Shown: positions 18,079 through 33,987, counted from the stretch's first letter. The stretch is DNA of 37,278 bases from an uncultured Alcaligenaceae bacterium (GCA_937908115.1 CALEQZ010000012.1:1-37278), one strand, 5' to 3'. Made by a program: numbers and translations. Notes: generated by a model from the sequence alone, not told the origin.

Positions 18079-18834
18079 TCAGACAACGCGATCGCCGCGG
18101 AGCCGTTCGGCGAACTTGCTGCCCAGGTAGGCTTGGACCACCCGCGGATCGGCAATCACCGCCGCGGGTTCTCCTTCGCTGATGAGCTGGCCCTGGTGTA
18201 ACACCAGGATGCGCCGGCTCAGCCCCAAAACCACTTTCATCAGGTGCTCGATCAGGAGAATGGTTATCCCTTTTGCGGCGATGGCACGCATCAACGCCAT
18301 CGCCTGGTCAATCTCACCGCTATTCAAGCCAGCGTTGACTTCGTCGAGCAACAATAGCCGCGGCTGCATGGCCAGGCTCTTGGCCAGCTCTAGGCGCTTG
18401 CGGGAGGGCAACGTCAGCGACGACGCCGGCTGATGCGCCTGATCGGCCAAACCGACGAACTCCAGGTGCTGCATCGCCGCCTGCTCAGCCTGCCTGCGTG
18501 ATGTCGTCTGCGCGGCAAAAAGCGCGCCGGCCATGACGTTTTCCAGCACCGTCATAGTCGGGAACGGCTGGACGATCTGGAAAGTGCGCGCCAGGCCGCT
18601 GCGTGCGGCCTGGTGTGGGCGCTGGCCGGTGACGTCGCGCCCGCAAAACACCACCGACCCAGACGTCGGCGCCAGCACGCCAGTAATCAGGTTGACGAGC
18701 GTCGTCTTCCCCGCGCCGTTCGGGCCGATCAGGCCGACGATTTCTCCTTCGTTCAAGGTGAAGCTGACATCCCTGACCGCCTGCAAGCCGCCAAACCGCT
18801 TGCTGAGATGGGAAACCTGGAGCAGCGCCGTCAT
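18079..18834 (-). CDS. Branched-chain-type ABC transporter ATPase, LivG-like (operon 2), atypical signature
   Basis: ATPase of 251 residues with Walker A GPNGAGKT (37-44) and Walker B LLLLDE (160-165). The ABC signature is unusual: at 140-147 it reads LTLPSRKR where LivG normally has LSYGEQ/LSGGQ, so the glycines that contact the gamma-phosphate across the dimer are absent. The rest (RLELAKSLAMQP, then DEVNAGLN) is conserved. Related LivG-like proteins can vary here, so one of the two ATP sites may be weak rather than the protein being dead. The ATG 18832-18834 overlaps the LivM stop by ATGA. Confidence 0.9.
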   Translation of the reverse strand: MTALLQVSHLSKRFGGLQAVRDVSFTLNEGEIVGLIGPNGAGKTTLVNLITGVLAPTSGSVVFCGRDVTGQRPHQAARSGLARTFQIVQPFPTMTVLENVMAGALFAAQTTSRRQAEQAAMQHLEFVGLADQAHQPASSLTLPSRKRLELAKSLAMQPRLLLLDEVNAGLNSGEIDQAMALMRAIAAKGITILLIEHLMKVVLGLSRRILVLHQGQLISEGEPAAVIADPRVVQAYLGSKFAERLRGDRVV

Positions 18835-19805
18835 CGCGACGCACCTCCGCGGCCAAGCCGCTTGGCAGGCAGGCGCAAGCCCAATAGCCCTCCCGGCAAC
18901 GCGAAGACCAGCAAGACGACGATGGCGCCCAAAATGGCCTGGTGCCAATCCAGAAACCTCGCCCACACTGTTTCTTCCAGCAGCACGAAGGCGGCGGAAC
19001 CAAGCACTGGCCCATACACCGTTCCTACGCCGCCCAGCATGGCCATGACAGGTACCTTCAGCGTCAGCAGAATCGAAAAGGCGTCGTCCGGCGCGATATA
19101 AGACACCCACGACGCATAGATAGCGCCGACCGTTCCGCAGTACACGGCCGACAGCGCATAGGCGGCAGTCTTGTAGCGCTCGATGCCGATGCCCACCATG
19201 TCAGCCGCATCCTCGTTCTGACCGATGCAGCGCAGCCCAAATCCCAATCGGCTGCGATCGACCAGAAGCGCCGTCAACCAGGCGCACACCATGACTGCCA
19301 GCATGGCGTACAGGAACACCCGCGCCGCGAAGTCGGCGCCTCCGGGCAGGATGGCAACGTTCAGGCCTTCGCCGCCGCCAGTGAGGTCCGTCCACAATGA
19401 GGCAAGCAACCTCAGCACCTCGACCATTGCGATGGAGCCGATGGCGAAATAGTGACCCCGCAAGCGCAAGAGCGCCACGCCGGCCAGCGTCGCAAAGGCA
19501 CCTACGACCAGCGTCGCGGCGATCCAGGCCAGCACCATGGGCACGCCTGCATTCTGCATCAGCGCGCCGACGTAGCTGCCCAGGCCAACAAAGGCAGCGG
19601 TCGAAAACGACGGGTAACCGGCATAGCCGCCGATGAAGTTCCACGACAGTGCCAAGGTGGCATACATGCACAGGAAAGTTGCCAGGCGCACGTAATAGTT
19701 GCCGGCTAGAAACGGCAACGCCGCCAACAGCACGACCCAGATCAAGAAGAGCACGTGTGCGCTGCTGGCGCGCATCGGAGGAAACGGCGATGCAGCCGCA
19801 CTCAT
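18831..19805 (-). CDS. Branched-chain-type ABC transporter permease, LivM-like (operon 2)
   Basis: Membrane permease of 324 residues with the LivM pattern: WNFIGGYAGYPSFSTAAFVGLGSYVG, an RLRGHYFAIGSIAMVEV segment, and the loop GLRCIGQNEDAADMVGIG that contacts the ATPases. The start ATG 19803-19805 overlaps the LivH stop by four bases, and its stop overlaps the LivG start by four. It forms the channel together with the LivH homologue. Confidence 0.92.
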   Translation of the reverse strand: MSAAASPFPPMRASSAHVLFLIWVVLLAALPFLAGNYYVRLATFLCMYATLALSWNFIGGYAGYPSFSTAAFVGLGSYVGALMQNAGVPMVLAWIAATLVVGAFATLAGVALLRLRGHYFAIGSIAMVEVLRLLASLWTDLTGGGEGLNVAILPGGADFAARVFLYAMLAVMVCAWLTALLVDRSRLGFGLRCIGQNEDAADMVGIGIERYKTAAYALSAVYCGTVGAIYASWVSYIAPDDAFSILLTLKVPVMAMLGGVGTVYGPVLGSAAFVLLEETVWARFLDWHQAILGAIVVLLVFALPGGLLGLRLPAKRLGRGGASR

Positions 19806-20665
19806 TCGTACCCCTTTTTGCCCATGATCCCGCCCGGGCGCACAACCAGCAGGGCGAGCATGACCAGGAACCCCAGCAACACGGCGTACTGCGCGCCCAG
19901 GAAGTGGCCCGCGGCACTTTCGATCATTCCAAGTGCCATGCCGCCGACCAGCGCGCCCGGTACCGTTCCCAAGCCGCCAATGACACACACTACGAACGCC
20001 TTGCCCAGCAACAGCCCGGAAATACCCGTGGTCACCGGAAACACGACCGCCATCAGTGCGCCGCAAGCCCCAGCCATCGCTGCGGCGATTCCGAAAGTGG
20101 CGGCATAAATGCGCGGCACGCGTATGCCCATCAAAGCCGCCGCGTCGCGGTCCATGCGCACGGCAACGATGGCCCGGCCCAGGCGGGAACCGCGCATCAC
20201 CGCGTACAGCAGCCCGGTAAGCGCCAGCGCAAGTACCATGGCCCACACGCGGTCGATGGGCAGCGCCACGCCGGCCACGTCCAGCCGCCCTAAGTCCAGC
20301 GACACTCGCCTCGGCGTTGCGTCGAAGGACACGTTCATCAGGTTGTACAGGATCATGTCCAAGCCGAAGGTCAGGGTAAGCGTCGTCAGCACCGGCCTGG
20401 CCACGACACGGTTGATCGCACCGTACTGCAACAGGTAGCCCGCGAGGAACGTCAATGCGGCGGCCGCGGGCAGCGTGACGAACGGGTTGATGTCGAAGTG
20501 ATGCCAAGCGAAGTACACCAGGTACCCGCCTAATACGATGAACGACCCGTGCAGCATGTTGATGATGTTGAGCACGCCCCACACCAGTGAAAACCCCACG
20601 GCGATGCACGCATACAGCGCCCCGAGCATTAGCCCGTTGGCAACGATTTGGAGGTACGGTGCCAT
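19802..20665 (-). CDS. Branched-chain-type ABC transporter permease, LivH-like (operon 2)
   Basis: Membrane permease of 287 residues. The N-terminus (VANGLMLGALYACIAVGFSLVWG) and the NMLHGSFIVLGGY motif are LivH-type, and IGGLGTVPGALVGG sits near the C-terminus as usual. The ATG at 20663-20665 lies 19 bp after the PhyH stop. It differs clearly from the LivH at 6405-7277, which uses a TTG start. Confidence 0.92.
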   Translation of the reverse strand: MAPYLQIVANGLMLGALYACIAVGFSLVWGVLNIINMLHGSFIVLGGYLVYFAWHHFDINPFVTLPAAAALTFLAGYLLQYGAINRVVARPVLTTLTLTFGLDMILYNLMNVSFDATPRRVSLDLGRLDVAGVALPIDRVWAMVLALALTGLLYAVMRGSRLGRAIVAVRMDRDAAALMGIRVPRIYAATFGIAAAMAGACGALMAVVFPVTTGISGLLLGKAFVVCVIGGLGTVPGALVGGMALGMIESAAGHFLGAQYAVLLGFLVMLALLVVRPGGIMGKKGYE

Positions 20666-20684
20666 CGACGGATCCCGCCTGCGC

Positions 20685-21515
20685 TCAGCTGCCGGCTACC
20701 ATATCGGCGGCCTGCTTGATTTCGCCGTCCTTGTAGCTGCCCCAGGCTTGCTGTAGCTGGCGCATGGAAACGGGATCTAGGTCCATGCGAGGCAAGTCGT
20801 CCGGCTGCCAGTATCCGTAATCGTCCACGCCACGCACCAGCGTCGCGCGACCATGACCTTGCACCGGCTTGACATGGGTCGGGATATAGAAGAACGCGAA
20901 GCCAATCCGCCTATCCTTGCTACGGTTAGGCAAGGAACTATGCGCCGTGCGCTCATGATGCAACGAAAACTCCCCCGCGCGCACCGGCATGGACACTGCC
21001 TTGGACTCGTCGATGCCTACCAACGTCTGGCCTTTTGCCAGCATGTTGTCCGGTGCGTAAGTTTCCTCGTGGGGCAAGTCCGGACCGATGTGCGAGCCAG
21101 GCAGCACGCGCAGGCAGCCGTTTTCTTCGGTCGCGTCGGTAAGCCCAACCCAGGCGGTTACCTCCTCGTGCGGCGACAAGCCGAAGTAGGCCGAATCCTG
21201 GTGCCAAGACACATAGCGGGGGTCACCCGGATCCTTGGCAAAGATCGATGCTCCAAACAGCAGGATGTTGGGTCCGATGAGGTCTTCCACGGCATCCAGG
21301 ATCCTGGGATTGCGCGCCAGTTCAACCAGGGCCGGAAACGCCAGGTGCCCTTTGATCTTCAGCGTACGGTTCGCGTCGTGCCCGGCGGCACGCTCATAGG
21401 ACTCGATTAGTTCTCGATACTGCCGCGCCTGCTGGACATCCATGGCGCGAAACGGAAATGCATAGCCTTCGCGATGGAAATGCTGGACCTGCTCTGGCGT
21501 CAAGACTTTGGGCAT
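20685..21515 (-). CDS. Phytanoyl-CoA dioxygenase (PhyH)-family oxygenase
   Basis: A 276-residue Fe(II)/2-oxoglutarate oxygenase of the PhyH family. The iron site is H105 and D107 in SWHQDSAYF and H192 in HHERTAHSS, with the 2OG-binding arginine in DRRIGF near 202-203. NGCLRVLPGSH at 132-142 is a strong family signature. PhyH enzymes hydroxylate acyl groups, amino acids or other small molecules, so the annotation does not imply phytanate. It sits between the Tat-exported binding protein and the LivH permease, tightly spaced, so it probably acts on the imported compound. Confidence 0.92.
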   Translation of the reverse strand: MPKVLTPEQVQHFHREGYAFPFRAMDVQQARQYRELIESYERAAGHDANRTLKIKGHLAFPALVELARNPRILDAVEDLIGPNILLFGASIFAKDPGDPRYVSWHQDSAYFGLSPHEEVTAWVGLTDATEENGCLRVLPGSHIGPDLPHEETYAPDNMLAKGQTLVGIDESKAVSMPVRAGEFSLHHERTAHSSLPNRSKDRRIGFAFFYIPTHVKPVQGHGRATLVRGVDDYGYWQPDDLPRMDLDPVSMRQLQQAWGSYKDGEIKQAADMVAGS

Positions 21516-21528
21516 GGGGCAACCTCCT

Positions 21529-22761
21529 TTACTGCACGCCGAGGCGCATTTCGGCCTGCTGCATGGTTGTGGGATATAGGACTACCGGACGTCCATCCTG
21601 AACCTGGATAATGGGCAGGTCACGGTTGGCGTTCATCCCGTCTTCGCGAAAACGTACCGGTCCGTAGAAGGTCATGACATCTAGGCCAGCAAGCGCATCA
21701 CGCACACGGGCACGATCGAGCGTGCCTGCCTGCTCGATGGCTTTTTGCAGCACGACGAGGGCTGCTGCCGAGGAAGCGTAGACGTAGTCCGGGTCGACAC
21801 CGGCACGCGCCTTGATGGCTTCAGCAAACGCCTGGGTACTGCCGAACACGTCGTCGGACCGGTATGTCTGGGAGCTATGCCACCACGTCGCGCTGGTGAT
21901 GTTTTCGGCCAACCCTTTTAGGCCATGCGTGAACTCGGCGTAAGCGGGGCCGGTGATCATGGTGACCACCGGCGCGCCTAACCCGAGGTCAGCCATTTGC
22001 TTGCGCGCAAGGATAAGGTCGGCGGTGTAGCCGGTCACGTAGATCCAGTCGGGACCAGCTTGGCGGATCGCCGTCAGCGCACCGCTGAAGTCCATGGTCC
22101 CTACCGGGTAGCTCGACTCGTAAACCACCCGCAAGCCAGCCTTGGCGGCCTGCGCAGACATTGCGCCGGCCATGGCCTTGGGAAACACGTCGCTGCGGCC
22201 GAGAATGGCAATAGTCTTCAAGTCCGGCTTGATCTTGCGAAAGTGCCCAAGCATGGCATCGACCAATCCGATGGACGGCGCCAGCGTGCCGAACAGATAC
22301 TTGTATCCTTGGTTGTGGACGGGCTCGCTAGAGGCGACGGCGATGACAGGCACGCCGTAACGTTCGGCCACACCAGCCACGACTTTGGCATGGCCTGAAC
22401 CAAAAGGCGCGGTCATGAAATGCACTTCATCGCGTGTGATCAAGCGCTCGGCCAGTTGCTGCGCCCGCTTTTCGTCCGATTGGTAGTCGTATGTGACCAG
22501 TTCGACCTGTAACTTGCGCGTGCCGACGGCGATGCCGCCCGCGGCGTTGACGCGCTCCAGCCACAGCATATAGGCGAGCTGTTGCTTCTTCCCTTCGTCG
22601 GCCAACGCTCCGCTCAGTGCCAACGGGGCGCCGATGCGCACCTTATCTGCGGCGCTCGCGCATACGGGCAAATGAAGGCCGGCGGCCAGCGCGGGCATCG
22701 TTGCCGCCGCGCGTAGGAACCGTCGCCGCGTTGGGCCGCGGCGGCAATCAACATAGGACAT
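21529..22761 (-). CDS. Branched-chain-type ABC transporter substrate-binding protein, Tat-exported (operon 2)
   Basis: Ligand-binding protein of the LivK/Peripla_BP_6 type, 410 residues. The N-terminus has a twin-arginine motif RRRFLR at 12-17 with a hydrophobic stretch and ASA|A cleavage near residue 37, which suggests folded export by Tat rather than Sec. The mature protein opens KVRIGAPLALSGALADEG, normal for the fold. It serves the LivHMGF set of operon 2. The ligand is unknown; its low resemblance to the binding protein at 7356-8507 suggests different or differently modified ligands. Confidence 0.91.
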   Translation of the reverse strand: MSYVDCRRGPTRRRFLRAAATMPALAAGLHLPVCASAADKVRIGAPLALSGALADEGKKQQLAYMLWLERVNAAGGIAVGTRKLQVELVTYDYQSDEKRAQQLAERLITRDEVHFMTAPFGSGHAKVVAGVAERYGVPVIAVASSEPVHNQGYKYLFGTLAPSIGLVDAMLGHFRKIKPDLKTIAILGRSDVFPKAMAGAMSAQAAKAGLRVVYESSYPVGTMDFSGALTAIRQAGPDWIYVTGYTADLILARKQMADLGLGAPVVTMITGPAYAEFTHGLKGLAENITSATWWHSSQTYRSDDVFGSTQAFAEAIKARAGVDPDYVYASSAAALVVLQKAIEQAGTLDRARVRDALAGLDVMTFYGPVRFREDGMNANRDLPIIQVQDGRPVVLYPTTMQQAEMRLGVQ

Positions 22762-22814
22762 GGTCGTTCCCCTTCGTGCGTATGGTCCAAGACGGCTACC
22801 GACACCTCACTCGC

Positions 22815-23699
22815 CTAGACCAGGTAACCACTTGGTTCGCCCAATATGGTGGTTCGCACGCAGTAGCGCCGCGCGCCGGGGGCGAAGTCGGCAAGCGCCA
22901 GGTGCATGGTGCTGCGGTTGTCCCACATTAGGATGTCGTTCGGCTGCCAGCGATGGCGGTACGTATGCAGCGGATCGACACTGTGTTCGAACAGGAAACG
23001 CAACAGCGGTGCGGACTCCTTCTCAGTCATACCGACGATGCGTTTGGTCATTTGCTCGCTCAGGTACAACGCCTTTCTACCGGTTTCCCCGTGCACGCGC
23101 ACCAATGGTTGTGCCACCGGCGGGTTGGCCTGGCGCAGCTGCGCGACCAGTTCCGGATCGCGCTTCTTCATGTTTTCGACCTGCATGTAGTCATGCACGG
23201 CCCACAGTGGTTCTATCAACGACTTCATGGTGTCGGACAGGCTGTCGTATGCAGCATGCATGCTTGCGAACATGGTGTCTCCGCCGACTTCGGGCAGAAT
23301 GCGCGCGTGAAAGATAGAGCCCAGCGGCGGACGCAAGGTATAGGACAAATCGGAATGCCAGTGCCGGCCGACGTTTTCGCTGACCGAGGGCTTGCCGTCG
23401 GTGGGAATGGTCGACAGAACAAACAACTCTGGGTGTTCCGGGTGACGAAACGGCTTGAGCGTTTCGTGCCGGTCGAGCTCACCGAATCGCCGACTGAATG
23501 CAATCAGCTGCTCGTTGCTGATGTCCTGGCCTCGCAACAAGACAATGCCGTGGCGGTTCCAAAGATCACGTATCGCGGCAATCGTCTCGTCCAACTGTGG
23601 CTCGCGTAGGTCCAACCCGATGATCTCTACGCCAAAAACATGCGTGATCGGGCGCGTTTTCAATTCGACCACTGCCTTATCCGATGCCAACGCTTGCAT
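22815..23699 (-). CDS. TauD/TfdA-family Fe(II)/2-oxoglutarate oxygenase
   Basis: A 294-residue oxygenase of the TauD/TfdA family, whose members hydroxylate next to sulfonate, carboxylate-ether or quaternary-amine groups and often release the product by spontaneous breakdown. Iron ligands are H115 and D117 (WHSDLSY) and H266 (NRSTMHLAL); arginines at 277-282 (ARRYCVR) hold 2-oxoglutarate. The region VFGVEIIGLDL at the start is typical. A good AAAGGAG precedes the ATG at 23697-23699. The gene is second in operon 2. Taurine is not implied, since the local transporters are LIV-type. Confidence 0.93.
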   Translation of the reverse strand: MQALASDKAVVELKTRPITHVFGVEIIGLDLREPQLDETIAAIRDLWNRHGIVLLRGQDISNEQLIAFSRRFGELDRHETLKPFRHPEHPELFVLSTIPTDGKPSVSENVGRHWHSDLSYTLRPPLGSIFHARILPEVGGDTMFASMHAAYDSLSDTMKSLIEPLWAVHDYMQVENMKKRDPELVAQLRQANPPVAQPLVRVHGETGRKALYLSEQMTKRIVGMTEKESAPLLRFLFEHSVDPLHTYRHRWQPNDILMWDNRSTMHLALADFAPGARRYCVRTTILGEPSGYLV

Positions 23700-23717
23700 T
23701 CGGATCTCCTTTCGTCT

Positions 23718-24701
23718 TTATTCGATCTTTACACCAGCTTCGGCCACTGCCTTGGCCCACTTGGCGTTTTCGCGGGCGATGTGAGCAGCGAAATCCTTGG
23801 GCGTACCGCCGCCGGGCGTTGCGCCCATTTTTTCCAAGCTGGCGCGCAGCTGCGGCGTGTGCAATGCGCGGTCCACATGCTCGGCAAGCAACGCGACGAT
23901 GTCCGGGGGCGTACCGGCCGGTGCAAACAGCCCGTACCAGGATGTGATTTCGAAGCCCGGCAATCCGGCTTCAGCGACGGTGCGCAACTCGGGAGCAACC
24001 TCGCTGCGCACGCCGGTTGCGACGCCAAGCGCCTTGACCTTGCCGGCACGCACTTGGGGCAGCGCCGCCACCATTTCCACGGACATGAACTGCACCTGGC
24101 CACTCATCAGGTCGACCAATCCCGGCCCAGTGCCCTTGTACGGTACGTGGAGCATTTCCACGCCTGTCATGGACTTGAAGATTTCTCCCGCAAGATGATG
24201 AGGCGAGCCTGCACCGGCCGAGGCGAATCCCATCGGCACCGGGCGACTCTTGGCATAACTGATGAAATCTTGGATGCTGTCGGCGGGTACCTCCGGGTTG
24301 ACCACCAACACGTGCGGCACGAAGGCCACTAGGCTGATGGGCGCGAAGTCTCGCGTAGGGGAGTACGGTAGGTCGAGCTTCAGTGAGGGATTGATGGAAA
24401 TCGTCGTCGTCGATCCCATCAGGAGCGTATAGCCATCGGCCGGCGCGCGCGCCACGGCTTCCGAACCGATCGCGCCGGCCGCACCCGCACGGTTGTCGAT
24501 GATCACAGGCCGGCCCAGGCTTTCGGCCAGCTTTTGGCCGACTGCGCGCGCCAAGGTATCGACCGCGCCGCCGGTTGCAAACGGCACGACCAAGCGCAGT
24601 TCACGCGCCGGATAAGGTTGCGCAGCATGCACCGTGCCTTGGACGACCAGGCACGCCAGCGTACCCAGGCATGCTTTTCCGAAAAGGCGGAGAACAGACA
24701 T
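23718..24701 (-). CDS. Bug/TctC-family periplasmic solute-binding protein
   Basis: Periplasmic binding protein of the Bug (Bordetella uptake gene)/TctC family, 327 residues, typically binding a carboxylate or amide-bearing solute. The ATG at 24699-24701 is preferred over one 63 bp upstream because a GGGAGG lies just before it and it yields a proper Sec signal peptide (cleavage VHA|AQ near residue 26). The mature start PARELRLVVPFATGGAVDTLAR, the DNRAGAAGAIGSEAVAR block and HVPYKGTGPGLVDL are family hallmarks. No TctA/TctB permease is nearby; orphan Bug proteins are common in Bordetella and may act as sensors. It is the first gene of operon 2. Confidence 0.94.
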   Translation of the reverse strand: MSVLRLFGKACLGTLACLVVQGTVHAAQPYPARELRLVVPFATGGAVDTLARAVGQKLAESLGRPVIIDNRAGAAGAIGSEAVARAPADGYTLLMGSTTTISINPSLKLDLPYSPTRDFAPISLVAFVPHVLVVNPEVPADSIQDFISYAKSRPVPMGFASAGAGSPHHLAGEIFKSMTGVEMLHVPYKGTGPGLVDLMSGQVQFMSVEMVAALPQVRAGKVKALGVATGVRSEVAPELRTVAEAGLPGFEITSWYGLFAPAGTPPDIVALLAEHVDRALHTPQLRASLEKMGATPGGGTPKDFAAHIARENAKWAKAVAEAGVKIE

Positions 24702-24845
24702 GGAACCTCCCTGCCAGGAGGAACACCCCGGCTTGCCTTTTCGATAAAGCAACAAGCGTGCCAACGCTCACGGGAAAACCTACTGCGACCGCCCGTGCCG
24801 GCCGAAAAGCCGCTTCATTACTGGGTTTGGAGCCCGTCGATATGT

Positions 24846-24857
24846 GTGGTGTACCAC
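24846..24857. promoter_or_regulatory. Operator, operon 2 proximal site (GTGGT-GT-ACCAC)
   Basis: Inverted repeat with perfect arms, extended to TGTGGTGTACCACA at 24845-24858 and flanked by alternating A/T. It starts 145 bp upstream of the tctC-like start codon. The 12-bp core is identical to the operon 1 proximal site. Confidence 0.78.
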
Positions 24858-24951
24858 ATATATCAGGACGAACCAACCGTGGTCATGGCGCCAGGAATAC
24901 GCTTGGCTTGCACAACAATAGGGACGCGGCGCACTCCCTTGGCGCAATTAC

Positions 24952-24963
24952 GTGGTATACCAC
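24952..24963. promoter_or_regulatory. Operator, operon 2 distal site (GTGGT-AT-ACCAC)
   Basis: A perfect palindrome, extended to CGTGGTATACCACG at 24951-24964. Its centre is 106 bp from that of the proximal site, close to ten helical turns. It lies 11 bp from the U-run end of the rpoC terminator, at the very edge of the accessory region. Confidence 0.75.
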
Positions 24964-24974
24964 GCTTCTGGAAG

Positions 24975-25003
24975 AAAAAAACCCCGCGGCGGCAGCCGCG
25001 GGG
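24975..25003 (-). terminator. Intrinsic terminator of rpoC
   Basis: On the minus strand CCCCGCGG pairs with CCGCGGGG (24996-25003 with 24982-24989, six-base loop) and is followed by seven T. It lies about 50 bp after the rpoC stop and ends the ribosomal/RNA polymerase transcript, so operon 2 needs its own promoter. Confidence 0.93.
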
Positions 25004-25052
25004 TCTTGGCAACGATGTTGCGCCGGCCGGTCGGCCGGCGCGCCCAAGTGCG

Positions 25053-33433
<8,381 letters not shown>

Positions 33434-33488
33434 GAGCACTCCGACTCGAGGTTGCATGGGCCGTCAACCACGGCCCCGGGGTACGACT

Positions 33489-33545
33489 CCAGGAAACCCG
33501 GCTCGCCATTACCGTTAGACCCGTACGGCAAGAGGGGTTTCCTGG
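33489..33545 (-). repeat. Long-range 11-bp inverted repeat in the rplL-rpoB gap
   Basis: CCAGGAAACCC (33489-33499) and GGGTTTCCTGG (33535-33545) are perfectly complementary with a 35-nt loop. The RNA hairpin would sit between the rplL attenuator and the rpoB start. In E. coli an RNase III site lies in the matching gap; this stem is a candidate for a similar role, by position only. Confidence 0.6.
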
Positions 33546-33550
33546 AAACG

Positions 33551-33588
33551 CAAAAGCCCGGGGATGGGCAATGCCGCAGTCCCCGGGC
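33551..33588 (-). terminator. Attenuator-like terminator after rplL
   Basis: On the minus strand a 9-bp GC-rich stem, GCCCGGGGA with TCCCCGGGC (33580-33588 with 33556-33564), is followed by TTTTG. The short U-run suggests partial termination. That would fit the need for more L7/L12 than RNA polymerase. Confidence 0.7.
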
Positions 33589-33603
33589 AAGCCATGCCAG
33601 GTC

Positions 33604-33987
33604 TTACTTGACTTCGACCTTGGCGCCGGCTTCTTCCAGCTTCTTCTTGGCTTCTTCGGCCGTGGCCTTGTCCACGCCTTCCTTGATGGGCTTGGGCGCG
33701 CCGTCGACCAGGTCCTTCGCTTCCTTCAGGCCCAGGCCGGTCAGTTCGCGCACGGCCTTGATGACTGACACCTTGTTGGCGCCGGCGTCGGCCAGCACCA
33801 CGGTGAACTCGGTCTGCTCTTCGGCGGCAGCGGCAGCACCGCCGGCGGCAGCCGGAGCGGCGACAGCCACGGCGGCGGCAGCGGCCGACACGCCGAACTT
33901 CTCTTCCATTTCCTTGATCAGCTCGGACAGCTCGAGCACGGTCATGCCGGCGATGGCGTCAAGGATTTCAGCTTTGCTAAGTGCCAT
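33604..33987 (-). CDS. rplL: 50S ribosomal protein L7/L12
   Basis: Acidic stalk protein of the large subunit, 127 residues, which recruits translation GTPases. The N-terminal dimer domain is followed by an alanine/glycine hinge (about residues 36-56) and the C-terminal domain with GLGLKEAKDLVDGAPKPIKEG. Start ATG at 33985-33987. It lies 76 bp after rplJ. Confidence 0.98.
   Translation of the reverse strand: MALSKAEILDAIAGMTVLELSELIKEMEEKFGVSAAAAAVAVAAPAAAGGAAAAAEEQTEFTVVLADAGANKVSVIKAVRELTGLGLKEAKDLVDGAPKPIKEGVDKATAEEAKKKLEEAGAKVEVK

Larger units (their letters stand above)
24702..25052. other. Gap between rpoC and operon 2
   Basis: About 350 bp with no credible gene. It holds the rpoC terminator, then the distal and proximal operator sites, and the leader of the tctC-like gene. 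The operon 2 promoter should lie here, but no convincing -35/-10 pair was identified. Confidence 0.65.

Noticed and set aside
22815..23699. Taurine dioxygenase (tauD)
   Set aside because: The family is right, but no taurine transporter genes are present and the neighbours are LIV-type, so a taurine role is not supported.
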